A model generated the notes under the pieces. That model did no database searches and had not been told where the DNA came from. It saw nothing but the letters and a program-made list of their open reading frames with translations. DNA of 64,000 nucleotides, from NCBI GenBank assembly GCA_018402155.1, contig JAGYJG010000001.1, forward strand, positions 1,004,198 to 1,068,197, read 5' to 3'. The DNA comes from Bacteroidia bacterium (GTDB lineage: Bacteria > Bacteroidota > Bacteroidia > NS11-12g > UBA9320). The position numbers and the translations under genes are program-made. Shown piece after piece: positions 1-9,717 of this stretch (its first letter is position 1; every line of letters begins with the position of its first letter).

Positions 1-748
1 ACATACCACCACAGACACTCAGTACTTGTCCGGTGACGTATGATGACAAATCACTGCCCAAATACACACACGCATTGGCCACGTCATTTGTTGTTCCACC
101 CCTTTTTAGTGGGATGCCTTCAGTCCATTTTTTAAGTGCTTCTTCGCCCAATTCTGCTGTCATTTCGGTCTCTATAAATCCCGGTGTTATCACATTGCAT
201 CGCACATTTCTGCTGCCCAGCTCTTTAGCCATAGATTTACTAAAACCAATAATGCCGGCCTTGGATGCTGCATAGTTACTTTGTCCTGCATTCCCCATCA
301 CTCCTACCACGCTGCTCATATTTATGATACTGCCACTTTTTTGTTTCAAAAAGGTGCGCAAACTTGCCTTGGTAAGGTTAAATACTGATTTCAGATTTAC
401 GTTCATCACCTCATCCCATTGCTCTTCGTTCATACGCATCAGCAGGTTGTCACGGGTGATTCCAGCATTATTTATGAGTATATCTATACGTTCAAAATCA
501 GCCACCACTTGGTCTACAAATTGTTGCGACGACTCAAAATCTGACGCATTGCTTTGGTAGCCTTTTATTTTTACGCCGTATTTGGTGGTTATCTCTTCTT
601 CTAGGGCTTTAGCTTTTTCTACACTACTAGCAAAACTAAAAGCAATGTTGCATCCTTGCTCTGCATATTTCTCGGCTATTCCTCTTCCTATGCCTCTACT
701 GGCTCCGGTTATTATTGCGGTTTTATCGTCTAATAATTTCATATCCAT
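1..748 (-). CDS. fabG: 3-oxoacyl-[acyl-carrier-protein] reductase (SDR family), truncated at the window edge
   Basis: Reverse-strand translation reads MDMKLLDDKTAIITGASRGIGRGIAEKYAEQG...NNAGITRDNLLMRM...SNYAASKAGIIGFSKSMAKEL...NVITPGFIETEMT; SDR TGxxxGIG and YxxxK motifs; FabG-type NAGITRD. Not in the ORF track because it runs off the window. Confidence 0.93.
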   Translation of the reverse strand, partial: MDMKLLDDKTAIITGASRGIGRGIAEKYAEQGCNIAFSFASSVEKAKALEEEITTKYGVKIKGYQSNASDFESSQQFVDQVVADFERIDILINNAGITRDNLLMRMNEEQWDEVMNVNLKSVFNLTKASLRTFLKQKSGSIINMSSVVGVMGNAGQSNYAASKAGIIGFSKSMAKELGSRNVRCNVITPGFIETEMTAELGEEALKKWTEGIPLKRGGTTNDVANACVYLGSDLSSYVTGQVLSVCGGM

Positions 749-896
749 TATTCTAAGGTGATAGCAAAGGTATTGCAACTCACCTAAACTTTATATGCAA
801 TTTGTAAGCAATAATCTAAATTTAGTGCAAATCACATTGCATATGTGAACTTTTTTTAAGGTTTCATTCTGGGCTTTCTAGAAAGTCAAAATGGTT

Positions 897-1367
897 TCAA
901 TTCTTTTTCAATTCAAAGTGAAAAGGTAAAAATTGGCTAACATCCTCTGCCATAAATACCTGCTCAGCTCCATCCCACATCCATATTTTAATGGGGCTTT
1001 GTTGCCTATTTTGTAAATCGCTAATCACTTGTAAACAAGCGGCACAAGGCACTAGCATATTAGGGACTTTGTATTTGGTAGAGGTAGCGTAAACTGCTAT
1101 TTCGGTCACCTTATTAGTATCTAGTGTTTTGGCACTTTCAAAAAGCGCTACACGCTCTGCACATAGACCCGAGGGAAACGATGCATTTTCTTGGTTGCTA
1201 CCCAGCCCTATATGCCCATTGTGATGCAGTACGGAGCACCCTACATAAAATTCTGAATACGGGGCGTAGCTTTGCTGGCTTGCCAATTGTGCTTGTTTCA
1301 ACAAAGCTATTTTATCTGCTGACAGATTTGCCAGGATATATGTTTCTATTTTTACAGTCTTCTCCAC
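897..1367 (-). CDS. cdd: cytidine deaminase
   Basis: CAERVALF and PCAAC zinc-site motifs, size about 156 aa; apparent GTG start. Confidence 0.9.
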   Translation of the reverse strand: MEKTVKIETYILANLSADKIALLKQAQLASQQSYAPYSEFYVGCSVLHHNGHIGLGSNQENASFPSGLCAERVALFESAKTLDTNKVTEIAVYATSTKYKVPNMLVPCAACLQVISDLQNRQQSPIKIWMWDGAEQVFMAEDVSQFLPFHFELKKN

Positions 1368-1437
1368 CTCGTTATTTTGGGTGCAATATCCACATATTCT
1401 TCTGAAATGCTGCTAAATTCAAAATATTTGTGCAGCT

Positions 1438-2793
1438 TTGACCATACATTATATGAAGAAAATAGTTGTTTTTGGTGCAGGTTTATCTGCTACCTATTTG
1501 ATAAGTTATCTAGAAGAAAATGCAGCGGAAAACAATTGGCGACTTTACGTTGCTGATAGGGACCTTGCACTTGCCATAGGCAAGTGCAAGTCTGAAAACA
1601 CACAATGTATAGCCATAGATAGCAACGATGATGAAGCAGTAAGCAAATTGATTAGCGGTGCAAGTTTGGTAGTTAGTATGTTGCCAGCATCTTTACACAT
1701 CAGAATAGCTAGGGAGTGCTTATTTCAAAAAATACATCTAGCAACTGCATCTTACCTCTCTGCAGAGCTACAAGAACTAGATGCCGAGATAAAGAAAAAT
1801 GACTTAATATTTTTAAATGAATGTGGATTGGATCCCGGTATAGACCATCTATCTGCTATGAAACTGCTAGACAGTATTCGCTTGCAAGGTGGAGAAATAA
1901 CAGAATTTGAAAGTTTTACTGGCGGCCTAGTAGCACCAGAGTGTGTAGACAATCCGTGGGGATACAAATTCACTTGGAACCCACGTAATGTAGTACTTGC
2001 AGGTAGTGGCGGTGCAGTAAAATTTATACACAATGGGCAGTATAAATTTATACCTTACCACCGTGTTTTCAGGCGAACAGAGCTGGTAAACATAAAGGGA
2101 TACGGAAAATTTGAGGGCTACGCCAACAGAGATAGTCTAAAATACCGGGAAACCTATGGGCTACACCACGTGAAAACGATGTACCGCGGCACGTTTAGAA
2201 GACCTGGTTTTAGCAAAGCATGGAATAGTTTTGTGCAACTAGGTGCTACTGATGACAGCTACATTTTGCCAAACTCTAGCCAAATGAGCCACCGCGAGTT
2301 TATCAATACCTTTTTGCCCTATCACCAGACAGATAGTATAGAGCTTAAGCTAAAATCCTACTTAGGTATAGAGCAAGATGACATCTACTTATGGGAAAAA
2401 CTAGAAAGTACTGGCATTTTTTCGGATGAAAAAATAGGATTACCAAGCGATTCTACACCAGCCCAAATACTGCAGTGCATTTTAGAAAAAAAATGGAGCC
2501 TAAAAGATGACGATAGAGATATGATAGTAATGTGGCACAGGGTGTGCTACACACAAAACAACACTTCAAAAACCGTGGAGAGTAGTCTAGTTTGCGAGGG
2601 ACAGGACAGAAAACATACCGCTATGGCCAAAACCGTAGGCCTGCCTCTTGCTATGGCGTGCAAGCAAATTTTGAAAGGGTCTATTAGTCTGCGAGGCTGC
2701 ATACTTCCCACACATCCAGAAATTTATACTCCTGTTTTGAACGAGCTAAAAAAGTACGGTATTGTTTTCAATGAAACTCAGATAACTGTATAG
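1438..2793 (+). CDS. saccharopine dehydrogenase family protein
   Basis: N-terminal Rossmann motif VVFGAGLSATYLISYLE, NECGLDPGIDHLSAMK and the C-terminal layout typical of saccharopine dehydrogenase-like proteins; likely start at MKKIVVFGAG (about 1453). Confidence 0.85.
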   Translation: MTIHYMKKIVVFGAGLSATYLISYLEENAAENNWRLYVADRDLALAIGKCKSENTQCIAIDSNDDEAVSKLISGASLVVSMLPASLHIRIARECLFQKIHLATASYLSAELQELDAEIKKNDLIFLNECGLDPGIDHLSAMKLLDSIRLQGGEITEFESFTGGLVAPECVDNPWGYKFTWNPRNVVLAGSGGAVKFIHNGQYKFIPYHRVFRRTELVNIKGYGKFEGYANRDSLKYRETYGLHHVKTMYRGTFRRPGFSKAWNSFVQLGATDDSYILPNSSQMSHREFINTFLPYHQTDSIELKLKSYLGIEQDDIYLWEKLESTGIFSDEKIGLPSDSTPAQILQCILEKKWSLKDDDRDMIVMWHRVCYTQNNTSKTVESSLVCEGQDRKHTAMAKTVGLPLAMACKQILKGSISLRGCILPTHPEIYTPVLNELKKYGIVFNETQITV

Positions 2794-2816
2794 CGCAAGC
2801 TAAGGTAGCTTGCGCT
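2792..2816. terminator. perfect 11-bp hairpin between convergent genes (bidirectional terminator candidate)
   Basis: AGCGCAAGCTA-AGG-TAGCTTGCGCT; lies across the ends of the 1438..2793 (+) and 2800..3675 (-) genes; no U-tract. Confidence 0.5.
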
Positions 2817-3675
2817 GTGCTGCCGTTTCGGTAAAAAAACAAAATGCACCTAAACCTCTATCTATATTACCAGCTACCCTACTCACACTAGCTAATGGGC
2901 CACCGTACACATGAGTATTATTATTCACATCTATGTAAAAATTATACATCGATTCCGAAATTATTTTTAGGACTACTTCTACTTCACTCGGCTCAAAATC
3001 TGGGTATTCAACCAAATTTTTTTTAAATAACAACTCCAACTTTCGTTCGTTTCCATTCCACGTTTCATCACTAAAAATAGCCAATCTTTTTCCAGTTGAA
3101 ACAGTTCTAATATTGCTCAAAAAGAGTTTGTCTGTGCTGGTAAAAGCTATTGGATACCTCTTTAAAATAGAATCCTGGCCCACTTTTTCTTTTCCTACCA
3201 CATTTATACTCAACGTATACTTATTTGTATCCAAAACATCCTTTAGCTGTATGAAAATCCTGTAGCTTTCATCTTCGTCTGTTATCGTATCTAAACTGAA
3301 ATCTGGCTTTGTATTGGGCACTAGATCTTTAGCTCTTATAGGTGGTAATCCGTTATACCCTACTTGTAACTCGTAGGTGCTACCGACAATAGGCTTATAT
3401 GGCAGCAGCAGTTTATCGTTTTGGAGGGTTACACTATCGCTCATCAGCAAAAGTCCATCTTTTAGTAAGAGTACATTTACTTTTCCTTTCAGTAAACTTA
3501 GTGAAGGATCAATGAGTGTAGGAGTTGACTTACTCAAACTCATGTTCATAGTAGAATCTGAAGATAAGAAACCATTGAGAACCAATTTGGGTTCAAAATC
3601 TAAATTATCAAAAGGCAGTTGTTTTTCACAGCCTAATAGGGCAAAACCCATGATTATATAAAAGCATTTTTTCAT
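2800..3675 (-). CDS. DUF4249-type outer-membrane-associated lipoprotein
   Basis: Signal peptide with lipobox (MGFALLGCEKQLPFD), overlaps the TonB receptor gene by 4 bp, DUF4249-like length and position. Confidence 0.7.
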   Translation of the reverse strand: MKKCFYIIMGFALLGCEKQLPFDNLDFEPKLVLNGFLSSDSTMNMSLSKSTPTLIDPSLSLLKGKVNVLLLKDGLLLMSDSVTLQNDKLLLPYKPIVGSTYELQVGYNGLPPIRAKDLVPNTKPDFSLDTITDEDESYRIFIQLKDVLDTNKYTLSINVVGKEKVGQDSILKRYPIAFTSTDKLFLSNIRTVSTGKRLAIFSDETWNGNERKLELLFKKNLVEYPDFEPSEVEVVLKIISESMYNFYIDVNNNTHVYGGPLASVSRVAGNIDRGLGAFCFFTETAAQRKLP

Positions 3676-6224
3676 AGTCTTATGCTGTATTTTAAGGTAG
3701 GAAGTATGGGCAGGTACGAGCGTAGTTTTAGCTGTGGATCGGAATTTTCATCTAGCCCAATAAAAGCCATAAATGGATTTAGCCTATTGTACACATTATA
3801 TACTCCAAAGGTAAAAGTACTAGAAAAATTACGATGTTGTCTTTCTTTCACGCACGCTATGTCTAAGTGATGTGTGCTCGGCAAACGATAATTATTTATA
3901 TCTCCATACTCCTCTACCACTACTTCTTCGCCACCTATCATGGTTATATATCGGGCTACAGGTATGGTAATAGGATTTCCACTAGCATAACTCCACGTTG
4001 CTATCAGTTTTATTTTTTTGTGAAAACGGTATTCTGCTAAAAGATTGATAATATGTGGTCTATCAAATTTAGAAAAATAGCCAACGTTTTCATTTATTTC
4101 GGGGACATAGCGTTTGGCTCTGCTGTAGGTATAGCTGCTATAAAAATCCCAGTTTTTATGAGTTGTTTTTGCTGCTATTTCTAGCCCATACGAATGACCC
4201 GTTCCTACTTTCAAGTTCTCCTCCCAATTTGCTTCAGAGAGCAATTGAACACCTGATTCATGCTCCAATATATTGGTATAGTATTTACTGAAAATACCGG
4301 TTTGCAATTCCCAATGGCGTTGTTTCATGACGTGCTTTGTACTAAATTGAGTCACCCCCATCGGTTGAATATTATCTGTAACTGGCAACCAAATGTCTAT
4401 AGGCAAGCCCAAATTATTATTAGGCACCAAGTGTACAAATTGATTGCTCACGAGAAAACTAAATCTCAACTGCTGCCGTTCATTGATGGCATGAAGTAAG
4501 TGCAATTTGGGTTGTATCCGAATGTAATTGGTTTGCTGAGCTAAAAAAGAGGATACCCTTAGTCCGTAAGTAATTGACCCGCCTTTGAAATAGGTTTTGT
4601 TTTCCAAGAAAGCAAACCACTCTTTGGAAAAAACTTCTCGTGCTACTAGATTGGTGTCTGTATTAGAAGTAACGGTAGTACTTATATAACCACGTTCAAA
4701 TGGCATAAACTGGTATTGTACTGCTCCTGCGCCTAGATTCAATTTATTGTTTTTACTCCACTGTATATCTGCATCTATGCCCGCACGTATCTCTTGTAAT
4801 CCATTGGCATATGTGCTAGAATTGAAAATAGAATTACTATCATTACTCAAACTATATTCATCAGAAAATCTTAGCCGATAGCCACTCACCGAAATATCAG
4901 TATGAAGTTCCACCCTACTGTTGAGCCTGCTGTTCCATTTTGCACCCATTACAGAATTTCTCCAACCCAGCGCTCCTTCTGTACGCTCTACTCCATCAGA
5001 TTGTTCTTTGAAGGTCAATTTAGTATTGAAATTTAATTGATCACCACCATTATATCCAGAAATACTAATACTATTATACTCATTGGGCTGCCAATGTATC
5101 TTGCCTGTCAAATCATATGACCATAGCTGTGTCTTTGAATTGGGCGTAACAGCATATTGAATCGGAAGAGTAAGCAAGTCTGCGTATGTCCTTCGGGCAG
5201 AGATACTATAGCTCAATTTATTCTTGACTATCGGTCCATTGAGATACAATCCGCTAGATAAAATACCCACATCTATTTCTAACTCCGTTTTATACTTGTT
5301 CCCATTTTTTAGGCTCACATCTATCACGCTACTTAGTCTATTGGTATATTTTGCTGGAAATGCGTCTTTGTGCAGTTTTATACTATTGATACTAGCAGAG
5401 TTAAAAACACTAAAAAGCCCCATCAGGTGATAGGTATTATAAATGGGTATCCCATCTAAAAGCGTAAAATTTTGGTCTGGACTACCCCCGCGAACCGTTA
5501 GTCCTTGCTGCCCAAATGATACGTTTTGTACCCCTGCCATTAGTTTTATATGTGCTAAAGCGTCTGACTCGCCACCTACGGCAACCAAATGCTTGCTAGA
5601 TAATTTCACCTCATCAAAAGCAAACGCATTAAGTTTTATTGAGTCAATATTAACCACACTCACCTCACTTAGCATATTTATTGGACTTAAATTTAGAAAA
5701 AACTGAGCATTTTGGTATAAGACTGTTTTCACCACCAATAACTGAAAATTTGGATGATAAACAATAATAGTGGCTGAGTCTAACAAGCAAAAAAGCCGAA
5801 AACTTCCATCATTGTTGGTAGTAGCGCTGCTAGCTAAATTCGCTATTTTCACTACTGCATTGGCCACACGCTCGCCAGATAATATATTAAAAACAGTACC
5901 TACAATATATCTTTCCTTTGCCGGATATAAGGAAACCGAAGTGGCATTTGCTCGGGTATGATCTACAGCGCACTGTTGTTTTATTTCATATAAAGCTTGG
6001 TTTAACGTAGAGCATTTCGGGGTGATGCTAATTGTTTTTTTGTTGATTAAGTTACTTTTATAGCTAAAGTTTACTCCTGTCTGTTCCGTCAACAACTTTA
6101 AATAACCTGCCAAATTTCCGTTGTAATGCTGAAGATTTATATCACTTTTAAATACCGTTTGTCCGTTAACCACGGAGACAATCCAAAATAGTAATATAGT
6201 TACAATACTGCGCACAGATGGCAA
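3672..6224 (-). CDS. TonB-dependent receptor with N-terminal STN (secretin/TonB short N-terminal) and carboxypeptidase-like domains
   Basis: STN-like INLQHYNGNLAGYLKLLTEQTGVNFSYKSN; CarboxypepD-like segment; plug LTVRGGSPDQNFTLLDGIPIYNTYHLMGLFSVFN; downstream of FecR. Confidence 0.9.
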   Translation of the reverse strand: MPSVRSIVTILLFWIVSVVNGQTVFKSDINLQHYNGNLAGYLKLLTEQTGVNFSYKSNLINKKTISITPKCSTLNQALYEIKQQCAVDHTRANATSVSLYPAKERYIVGTVFNILSGERVANAVVKIANLASSATTNNDGSFRLFCLLDSATIIVYHPNFQLLVVKTVLYQNAQFFLNLSPINMLSEVSVVNIDSIKLNAFAFDEVKLSSKHLVAVGGESDALAHIKLMAGVQNVSFGQQGLTVRGGSPDQNFTLLDGIPIYNTYHLMGLFSVFNSASINSIKLHKDAFPAKYTNRLSSVIDVSLKNGNKYKTELEIDVGILSSGLYLNGPIVKNKLSYSISARRTYADLLTLPIQYAVTPNSKTQLWSYDLTGKIHWQPNEYNSISISGYNGGDQLNFNTKLTFKEQSDGVERTEGALGWRNSVMGAKWNSRLNSRVELHTDISVSGYRLRFSDEYSLSNDSNSIFNSSTYANGLQEIRAGIDADIQWSKNNKLNLGAGAVQYQFMPFERGYISTTVTSNTDTNLVAREVFSKEWFAFLENKTYFKGGSITYGLRVSSFLAQQTNYIRIQPKLHLLHAINERQQLRFSFLVSNQFVHLVPNNNLGLPIDIWLPVTDNIQPMGVTQFSTKHVMKQRHWELQTGIFSKYYTNILEHESGVQLLSEANWEENLKVGTGHSYGLEIAAKTTHKNWDFYSSYTYSRAKRYVPEINENVGYFSKFDRPHIINLLAEYRFHKKIKLIATWSYASGNPITIPVARYITMIGGEEVVVEEYGDINNYRLPSTHHLDIACVKERQHRNFSSTFTFGVYNVYNRLNPFMAFIGLDENSDPQLKLRSYLPILPTLKYSIRL

Positions 6225-6238
6225 AGTAAGACTATTGA

Positions 6239-7159
6239 CTAATTCAAAACAATTTGTCCGTCTATTAATGCAAAGTTTTTACCGACAACATCGCTAAGTA
6301 TTTGCAGGCACAAGGCCAAGTCATCTTTCGGTAGAGTTACGGTATAAAGTTCTTTTAGACATCTGTTTTTGATGTTGTAACCTACCGCATAATTTAGTTT
6401 TAATTGACCTAGAATATAAGCCAATGGAACATCAGTACAAGAGATACCCTTGCTCCAGTTATTTTTTTTAGTAAAGGAAGTCTTGGTTACTGTTGTACCT
6501 TGCACCACAAGTCGTTCGCCAGGTAAAAGTATTACCTCTTTAGTATTTTGCAGAAAATGGACTGAGCCCTCGTGCAGCTCCACGGTCGTGATTTCTTCAT
6601 CGGTATACACGTCAAACTTAGTTCCATATACTACAACATCGCCCATATTGGTAGCTATTCTAAATGGCGTTTTAGCTTTGGCTACGTCAAAAAAAGCCTG
6701 CCCGCTGAGCACTACCTTTCGGTGTGTTTCACCATAGCCTTTTAGCACTTCTATTGTTGAGTTTTTATTGAGTAAAATAGAAGTTTGGTCTGAAAGATAC
6801 TGCTGACTTATGGTATTACTTGCACTGATAGATTTATCTGATGAGCTAAAAAACCAAACAGAAATGGAAAGAAAAGCAAGCATTGCAACACTTGCAGCCA
6901 CCCTAATCATACCTAACCTACTTCTAGATATTTTAGCGATTTTCTCCTGAAAACTATACCAAGATACATCGGTAGCTTCTTGATTATAACTCAGTTGGTT
7001 GGTCAGTTCCCAAATGGCTTTGTATTCCTCAAAAACCACATAAAGCTCCTGGGATGAGGTGAGTTCTTTCTCAAATGCCTTACAGTCTTTTTCTGACATG
7101 TTGCCAGATAAGTAACGTACTACAGCTTTTTCTTCTTTACTATACATCATTTTATACAT
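6239..7159 (-). CDS. FecR family anti-sigma factor
   Basis: Single TM segment after an N-terminal cytoplasmic domain; FecR core (TNMGDVVVYGTKFDVYTDEEITTVELHEGSVHF); FecR C-terminal STN-like domain. Confidence 0.9.
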   Translation of the reverse strand: MYKMMYSKEEKAVVRYLSGNMSEKDCKAFEKELTSSQELYVVFEEYKAIWELTNQLSYNQEATDVSWYSFQEKIAKISRSRLGMIRVAASVAMLAFLSISVWFFSSSDKSISASNTISQQYLSDQTSILLNKNSTIEVLKGYGETHRKVVLSGQAFFDVAKAKTPFRIATNMGDVVVYGTKFDVYTDEEITTVELHEGSVHFLQNTKEVILLPGERLVVQGTTVTKTSFTKKNNWSKGISCTDVPLAYILGQLKLNYAVGYNIKNRCLKELYTVTLPKDDLALCLQILSDVVGKNFALIDGQIVLN

Positions 7160-7337
7160 GCAACTGTTGACTCACAGTAGCCTCAAGATAAGATAGCGTG
7201 CTTTGATTGTATTCGCTTTCGGAAAGCCATATTTCTACCTCTTGGCTTTCTTTTGCTGTACATTTTCCAAAAATAAATTTTAATAATAGATTAGATTCCC
7301 AAATCATAGTGATGTTTTGTACTGAGTAATACACCAA
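7152..7337 (-). CDS. small protein resembling an isolated FecR N-terminal (anti-sigma) domain
   Basis: 61 aa ORF, LLLKFIFGKCTAKESQEVEIWLSESEYNQSTLSYLEATV, similar in pattern to the FecR N-terminal helical domain; overlaps the FecR ORF by 8 nt. Confidence 0.5.
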   Translation of the reverse strand: MVYYSVQNITMIWESNLLLKFIFGKCTAKESQEVEIWLSESEYNQSTLSYLEATVSQQLHV

Positions 7338-7352
7338 ATAATGATTTCACCC

Positions 7353-7844
7353 CTACTCTATCTTCCATTTTTCTTTAATTATTTTCAAAGCCTTGGTCAT
7401 TTGATTTTCTACGGTCTTTATACTAATATCTAGCAAGGATGCTATTTCTTTATTTTTGAGCTTGTCAATTCTACTCATCACAAAAACTTGTCGACATTTA
7501 GGTGGCAATACTTCCAGAATGGTTTGCAGTTTATCATCCGTTTCTTTTTGTTTTATATTCAAGTCTGCTGTTAACGTACTTTCCTTATCATGTGGCAGTA
7601 TTTCTACCAATTTCATTTTAGTTTTTTTGTGAAAATTGATACTCCTATTTTTTACCGCGGCAAACAAGTAAGATTTTAGCGACTCGTCTATAGTTAGCTT
7701 ATGTTTTTTTTGCCATACGGCAAAAAAAACATCATTCACCAATTCAGAAGCATCAGCATTGCTTCCGGTAAGGTAAGTGGCAAAAGAAACTAATGACGGA
7801 TGAAAACGACGATACAGCTCCTCAAAATTTTTATCTCTGCTCAA
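7353..7844 (-). CDS. ECF RNA polymerase sigma-70 factor (FecI-like)
   Basis: Region 2 FEELYRRFHPSLVSFATYLTGSNADASELVNDVFFAVWQ; region 4 LPPKCRQVFVMSRIDKLKNKEIASLLDISIKTVENQMTKAL. Confidence 0.93.
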   Translation of the reverse strand: MSRDKNFEELYRRFHPSLVSFATYLTGSNADASELVNDVFFAVWQKKHKLTIDESLKSYLFAAVKNRSINFHKKTKMKLVEILPHDKESTLTADLNIKQKETDDKLQTILEVLPPKCRQVFVMSRIDKLKNKEIASLLDISIKTVENQMTKALKIIKEKWKIE

Positions 7845-8144
7845 ATCGTTTACAATTTAATAACATTCAAAACTATGTGCAAAAAAAAACGATTGACATC
7901 TATAGTTGTGCACATGAGTCAATATAAAACCTATCAATTAATCATTCTGCATAATTTACTGCTAGATGCATTAGTATTATCAACCATAGTGTAAAAGTAG
8001 AACATTGATAATTAATCTAATTTCTATTATAATTGAAATGTTATAAAAAAATAAAGACTATTATCTCTCTTTAGCTCCATTTTCCAAAAATATTTCTTAG
8101 GAATAAAAAAGATAACCCTTACATTCGCACTCCATTAGGACAAT

Positions 8145-8215
8145 GGTCAGATGGCCGAGTGGCTAGGCACAGCTCTGCAAAAGCTGCTACACCGGTTCGA
8201 ATCCGGTTCTGACCT
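8145..8215 (+). tRNA. tRNA-Cys (anticodon GCA)
   Basis: Cloverleaf: acceptor GGTCAGA/TCTGACC, anticodon arm CAGCT-CTGCAAA-AGCTG, T arm ACCGG-TTCGAAT-CCGGT. Confidence 0.95.
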
Positions 8216-8220
8216 CAAAA

Positions 8221-8253
8221 CAAAAGCTTAGCTACCTAGTAGTTAAGCTTTTG
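8221..8253 (+). terminator. hairpin terminator downstream of tRNA-Cys
   Basis: CAAAAGCTTA g CTAC-CTA-GTAG t TAAGCTTTTG, 15 pairs including one G.T. Confidence 0.6.
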
Positions 8254-8327
8254 TCGTTTAATACGGATATACGTACTGATATTTGTTCAGTATAATCAAC
8301 TATATAATAGTACTGCGAAGCCATTAC

Positions 8328-8379
8328 CCAACTAAAAAAGAGGCTCAAATCTTCCGATTTGAGCCTCTTTTTTAGTTGG
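8328..8379. terminator. bidirectional intrinsic terminator
   Basis: Perfect 24-bp stem CCAACTAAAAAAGAGGCTCAAATC-TTCC-GATTTGAGCCTCTTTTTTAGTTGG with A/T tracts on both sides. Confidence 0.85.
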
Positions 8380-8400
8380 CATTAATGAATTTTTCGGTTA

Positions 8401-9006
8401 TTAAATGGTATCTGCTTTTCGAATGACCTCAAAAATACCTTTAGTAATATTCACAATTTGACCGCTGGCATTTTTTACTTGGCCAGAGAAGGTACCCTTT
8501 ATTTTACCCCCAACTGAGCCATACTCTGTTACCGTAACAGTGAGAATAGTAGTACTAGCCTCATGTTCTTGTCTTCTCAAATCACCTGCTGTACCTGTAC
8601 CTAGAGCAAATACTAATGAATTAGCACCTGTTTCTGATGTGATGTATGTTCCCGCCGTTTTTCCCGGAAAAGTTATTTGAAAGTCAATATCTCCATTTTT
8701 AGAATCTTGGCCAAAAACAATTACTCCTGTTTCATTTTTACCAGTACTATAAGACCCAAAAGTACGTTCGGTTTCAGTAACAATAGAAAAATCTTTTAAT
8801 CCGACGCGAACACTATTGGCCACTTGGGTTTCATTCCCAGTTTCTGTTGTATCTGTAGGTTTTGGGTTTACAGGTGTTTCATCTCCTCCGCATCCTGTTG
8901 TAGAGATTCCTATCACTGCAGCTGCTGCAAACAAAAGGGTTAAACTAAATTTTTTCATTGTTTGTATTATGTTAATGTTAAATTTTAATGCAATAATACA
9001 AATCAT
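8401..9006 (-). CDS. hypothetical lipoprotein
   Basis: MKKFSLTLLFAAAAVIGISTTGCGGDETPVNPKPT: signal peptide plus lipobox; likely start MKKFSL (about 8958). Confidence 0.7.
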   Translation of the reverse strand: MICIIALKFNINIIQTMKKFSLTLLFAAAAVIGISTTGCGGDETPVNPKPTDTTETGNETQVANSVRVGLKDFSIVTETERTFGSYSTGKNETGVIVFGQDSKNGDIDFQITFPGKTAGTYITSETGANSLVFALGTGTAGDLRRQEHEASTTILTVTVTEYGSVGGKIKGTFSGQVKNASGQIVNITKGIFEVIRKADTI

Positions 9007-9018
9007 TTTATTAATTCA

Positions 9019-9714
9019 TTAGTCTTGGAATGTAAAGCCATCTGAAATAAGCAATTCCTCGCCTAGTTTCATCAGTTTACCTCCTTCTCCATAAAATTTT
9101 GATTTATCATCTATTACACGCAAATGGGTGCCTTCTGGCATGCACAAAATCATTTGGTCTTTATTCACAGCCAAATATTCTTGTAAGCGTTTGGTCCGAG
9201 ACTCTCCGCCGTGATTTTCTAAAATCTGCTCAGTATAATGAGGATTTATCTGGAAATTGATTAATCGAAAGGCATCAAAAGAGTGAGGCTGCACAATAGG
9301 CATGTCATTAGTAGTACAAATAGTAGGCGCAGCCAAATTTGATCCAGCACTCCATCCTACATAGTAAGTCCCATTTTTTACCACTTGCTGTATTTCATCT
9401 ACCAAATTGAGTTCTTGTATTTTTTTGAGCAAATGAAAAGTATTACCCCCACCCACAAAAATGGCTTTGGTATTTTTTATGGCATTTTGTTTGTCAGGTA
9501 TATCATCGATATTTGTTACGGAGATACCAAACTCACTTAAGGCGTCATTCACTTTTTGGGTATAGACCTTGTAGCTAAAATCTACGGCAGCATAGGGCAC
9601 AAAAAGTATAGAGTCTTCGCTTCCAGAAACAAAAGATGCAATGATGCCCTTGCACCATTGCATATATTGCTCTCCGTAATTTGTTGAATTACTGAGAAGT
9701 AAAAGGTTTTTCAA
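9019..9714 (-). CDS. pepE: dipeptidase E, peptidase S51 family
   Basis: FVGGGNTFHLLKKIQE, YYVGWSAGSNLAAPTICTTNDMPI (GxSAGS nucleophile), NPHYTE. Confidence 0.92.
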   Translation of the reverse strand: MKNLLLLSNSTNYGEQYMQWCKGIIASFVSGSEDSILFVPYAAVDFSYKVYTQKVNDALSEFGISVTNIDDIPDKQNAIKNTKAIFVGGGNTFHLLKKIQELNLVDEIQQVVKNGTYYVGWSAGSNLAAPTICTTNDMPIVQPHSFDAFRLINFQINPHYTEQILENHGGESRTKRLQEYLAVNKDQMILCMPEGTHLRVIDDKSKFYGEGGKLMKLGEELLISDGFTFQD

Positions 9715-9717
9715 GTT

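Noticed and set aside
7987-8003. AGTGTAAAAGTAGAACA near the sigma factor, resembling the operator
   Set aside because: Only the left half matches; no GT-N7-AC with the right arm.
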